From Galerina marginata (taxonomy: Eukaryota; Basidiomycota; Agaricomycetes; Agaricales; Galerinaceae), in the NCBI GenBank assembly GCA_023014335.1, contig JAECYW010000032.1, positions 471,315 to 535,314 on the forward strand: a stretch of 64,000 nt of DNA. Reading direction: 5' to 3'. Below are positions 62,903-64,000 of this stretch, in pieces; the first letter of the stretch is position 1; the number at the start of each line of letters is the position of its first letter. A program made the translations under genes and the position numbers. Under the pieces are notes generated by a model. That model saw nothing but the letters and a program-made list of their open reading frames with translations, ran no database searches and had not been told where the DNA came from.

Positions 62903-64000
62903 TAATAATTAAGTCGTCAACTGGTACTACCAGTTTGTTCCCGTTCCCGGGAACAGCTTTTCAGTGACGGAACACAATGGGAACAGAATTATGGGTTCAG
63001 TGGAACATGTGGATGTCTATGGGAACATGTTTCTAAGTTTTATGGACCAAAAATTGCTGAGAGGAACAATAACAACAGGTTTACATTTTTGCACAGTATT
63101 ATTTACATGACAGGAATACAACAGAAACAGAATCATAGTCCTAATAATCTAAGTCGTGAAGCAGGGACCCTTATTGCATGCTGCATAGATGCCAAAGCCC
63201 TCATATGATATGTCAAAAATAAAATTAAAAGGCACTGGCATCAGCTATAATGTTCCATGGCACTTTGGCATCCCAATAACAGTGCCAAAAAGATTAATTG
63301 AACTCGCTTTGGCATCTGATACATAAGATTCACAAAACCAAACAGATCTAATAATCTAAGTCATCAACTAGTCCTGCTAGTTGTGTTAAACGTAACAACT
63401 CCCACGGTAACAGATTCCTTAATAATCTAAGTCGTCAACTAGTTCCTGCTAGTTGTGTTACACGTAACAACTCCCATGTAACAGACGGTAACAGATTCCT
63501 GAGAGTTTAATAATCTAAGTCTTCAATAACACCTTGTTATTTGTTCCGTTCCGGGGAACAGCTTTTCAGTGACGGGAACACAATGGGAACAGATTTCTTT
63601 AATAATATAAGTTTCAATAACGAGGGGTTATTGATTACCGTAACAACTCCCACGGTAACAGAGGTAACAGATTCCTGAGAGTTGAATAATATAAGTCTCA
63701 ACTGGTACTACCAGTTTGTTCCTGTTTTCGGGAACAGCTTTTCATCAGTACGGGAACCAACGGGAACAGATCTTTGGGTTCATGGAACTTAGGGTTCCCT
63801 AGAGAACACGCAACATTTATCCTTTTTTTCTTTTCTTGGGCTTCTGTAATTAGAACTCAGCTGACCAACACGCTGATCAACATCTGCATGTTTTGTGAAA
63901 CCAACAGCTTGATTCACATGTCTGTTCAATCTGAGATATCAGGGAGGGAAATTCAACAAGAATGCTTGCGCAACCTAAGCTAAAACCCTTGGATTTTTTT
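62903..64000. repeat. array unit 17 (runs off the window)
   Basis: S1 to the first GCTTAGGC hairpin, with many one-base indels and a damaged hairpin near 63965. Cut by the window end. Confidence 0.9.

Larger units (their letters stand above)
19818..64000. repeat. head-to-tail array of 3.4-kb repeat units (at least 17 units)
   Basis: Every unit starts with TAATAATCTAAGTCGTCAAC, or with an internal module start of the same type. Full units are 3401 bp and nearly identical. Shorter units end at several different internal points and are followed at once by a new start. Four copies of an unrelated 256-bp segment sit at one such junction type. No long conserved reading frame is present; repeated open frames of 60-127 codons mostly lack ATG and have no motif. 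The array runs off the right end of the window. Confidence 0.97.

Noticed and set aside
20607..64000. Open frames of 60-132 codons recurring in every array unit, on both strands
   Set aside because: Most begin at TTG or GTG rather than ATG, overlap one another in antisense, cross hairpins and module junctions, and show no protein motif. Their identity between units only reflects DNA identity. The 132-codon version at 58070 arises from a single missing base.
19818..64000. Canonical Helitron explanation for the array
   Set aside because: Hairpins near one end fit, but the end is not CTRR (minus strand reads TTAG then ATTATTA), no TC-started opposite end is constant, and no Rep/helicase gene is present. 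It remains possible only as an atypical rolling-circle element.

Overview
The window looks like accessory, probably subtelomeric, DNA from an agaricomycete (mushroom-forming) fungus. The evidence is short GT-AG introns of about 44-67 nt with CTAAC/CTGAC branch sites, a typical basidiomycete seven-membrane-span (DUF6533-like) gene, an OrsD-type zinc-finger/RecQ helicase of the kind found near fungal chromosome ends, and about 44 kb of almost identical tandem repeats. No species call is possible from the sequence alone.

Layout. (1) 768-2369 (+) is an intron-rich DUF6533-like membrane protein gene. (2) From about 2.96 to 15.4 kb lies a block with extreme strand asymmetry (the + strand is rich in A and C and very poor in T). 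It carries a large helicase gene that I could thread through 14 exons (5086-12013) into one open frame of about 2080 codons, including five consecutive exons of only 15-30 nt. A 220-bp tandem repeat follows, then two small spliced genes: 13291-13868 with two GGSF..V.GD-type motifs, and 14764-15372 of unknown function. (3) 15.8-18.75 kb is a minisatellite of about 62 bp per unit with a BamHI site in nearly every unit. It is split by a 667-bp non-autonomous hAT-like transposon with perfect 15-bp terminal inverted repeats and a perfect 8-bp target duplication. (4) 18860-19817 (-) is an open protein fragment whose 5' part has been replaced by the next repeat. (5) 19818-64000 is a head-to-tail array of at least 17 units (full unit 3401 bp).

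The array is the most unusual part. Every unit begins at the same sequence, TAATAATCTAAGTC, but the other end varies: at least four distinct truncation points are each joined directly to a new start. Inside the unit the same start recurs about eight times as short modules. Each module start is followed by two hairpins whose stems differ between modules while pairing is kept. Read on the minus strand, this is a family with one fixed 3' end, a (TTA)n-like tail, covarying terminal hairpins and variable 5' truncation. That pattern suggests target-primed or telomere-type retroelement arrays, or an odd rolling-circle element, but no transposase or reverse transcriptase is visible. A single linked A/G difference marks units that follow certain truncated units, so the array has a higher-order structure.

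The last about 5.5 kb shows a growing number of one-base insertions and deletions relative to the otherwise identical units, as expected if the window ends near a poorly polished contig end. No telomeric TTAGGG tract, tRNA, rRNA or CRISPR array was seen.
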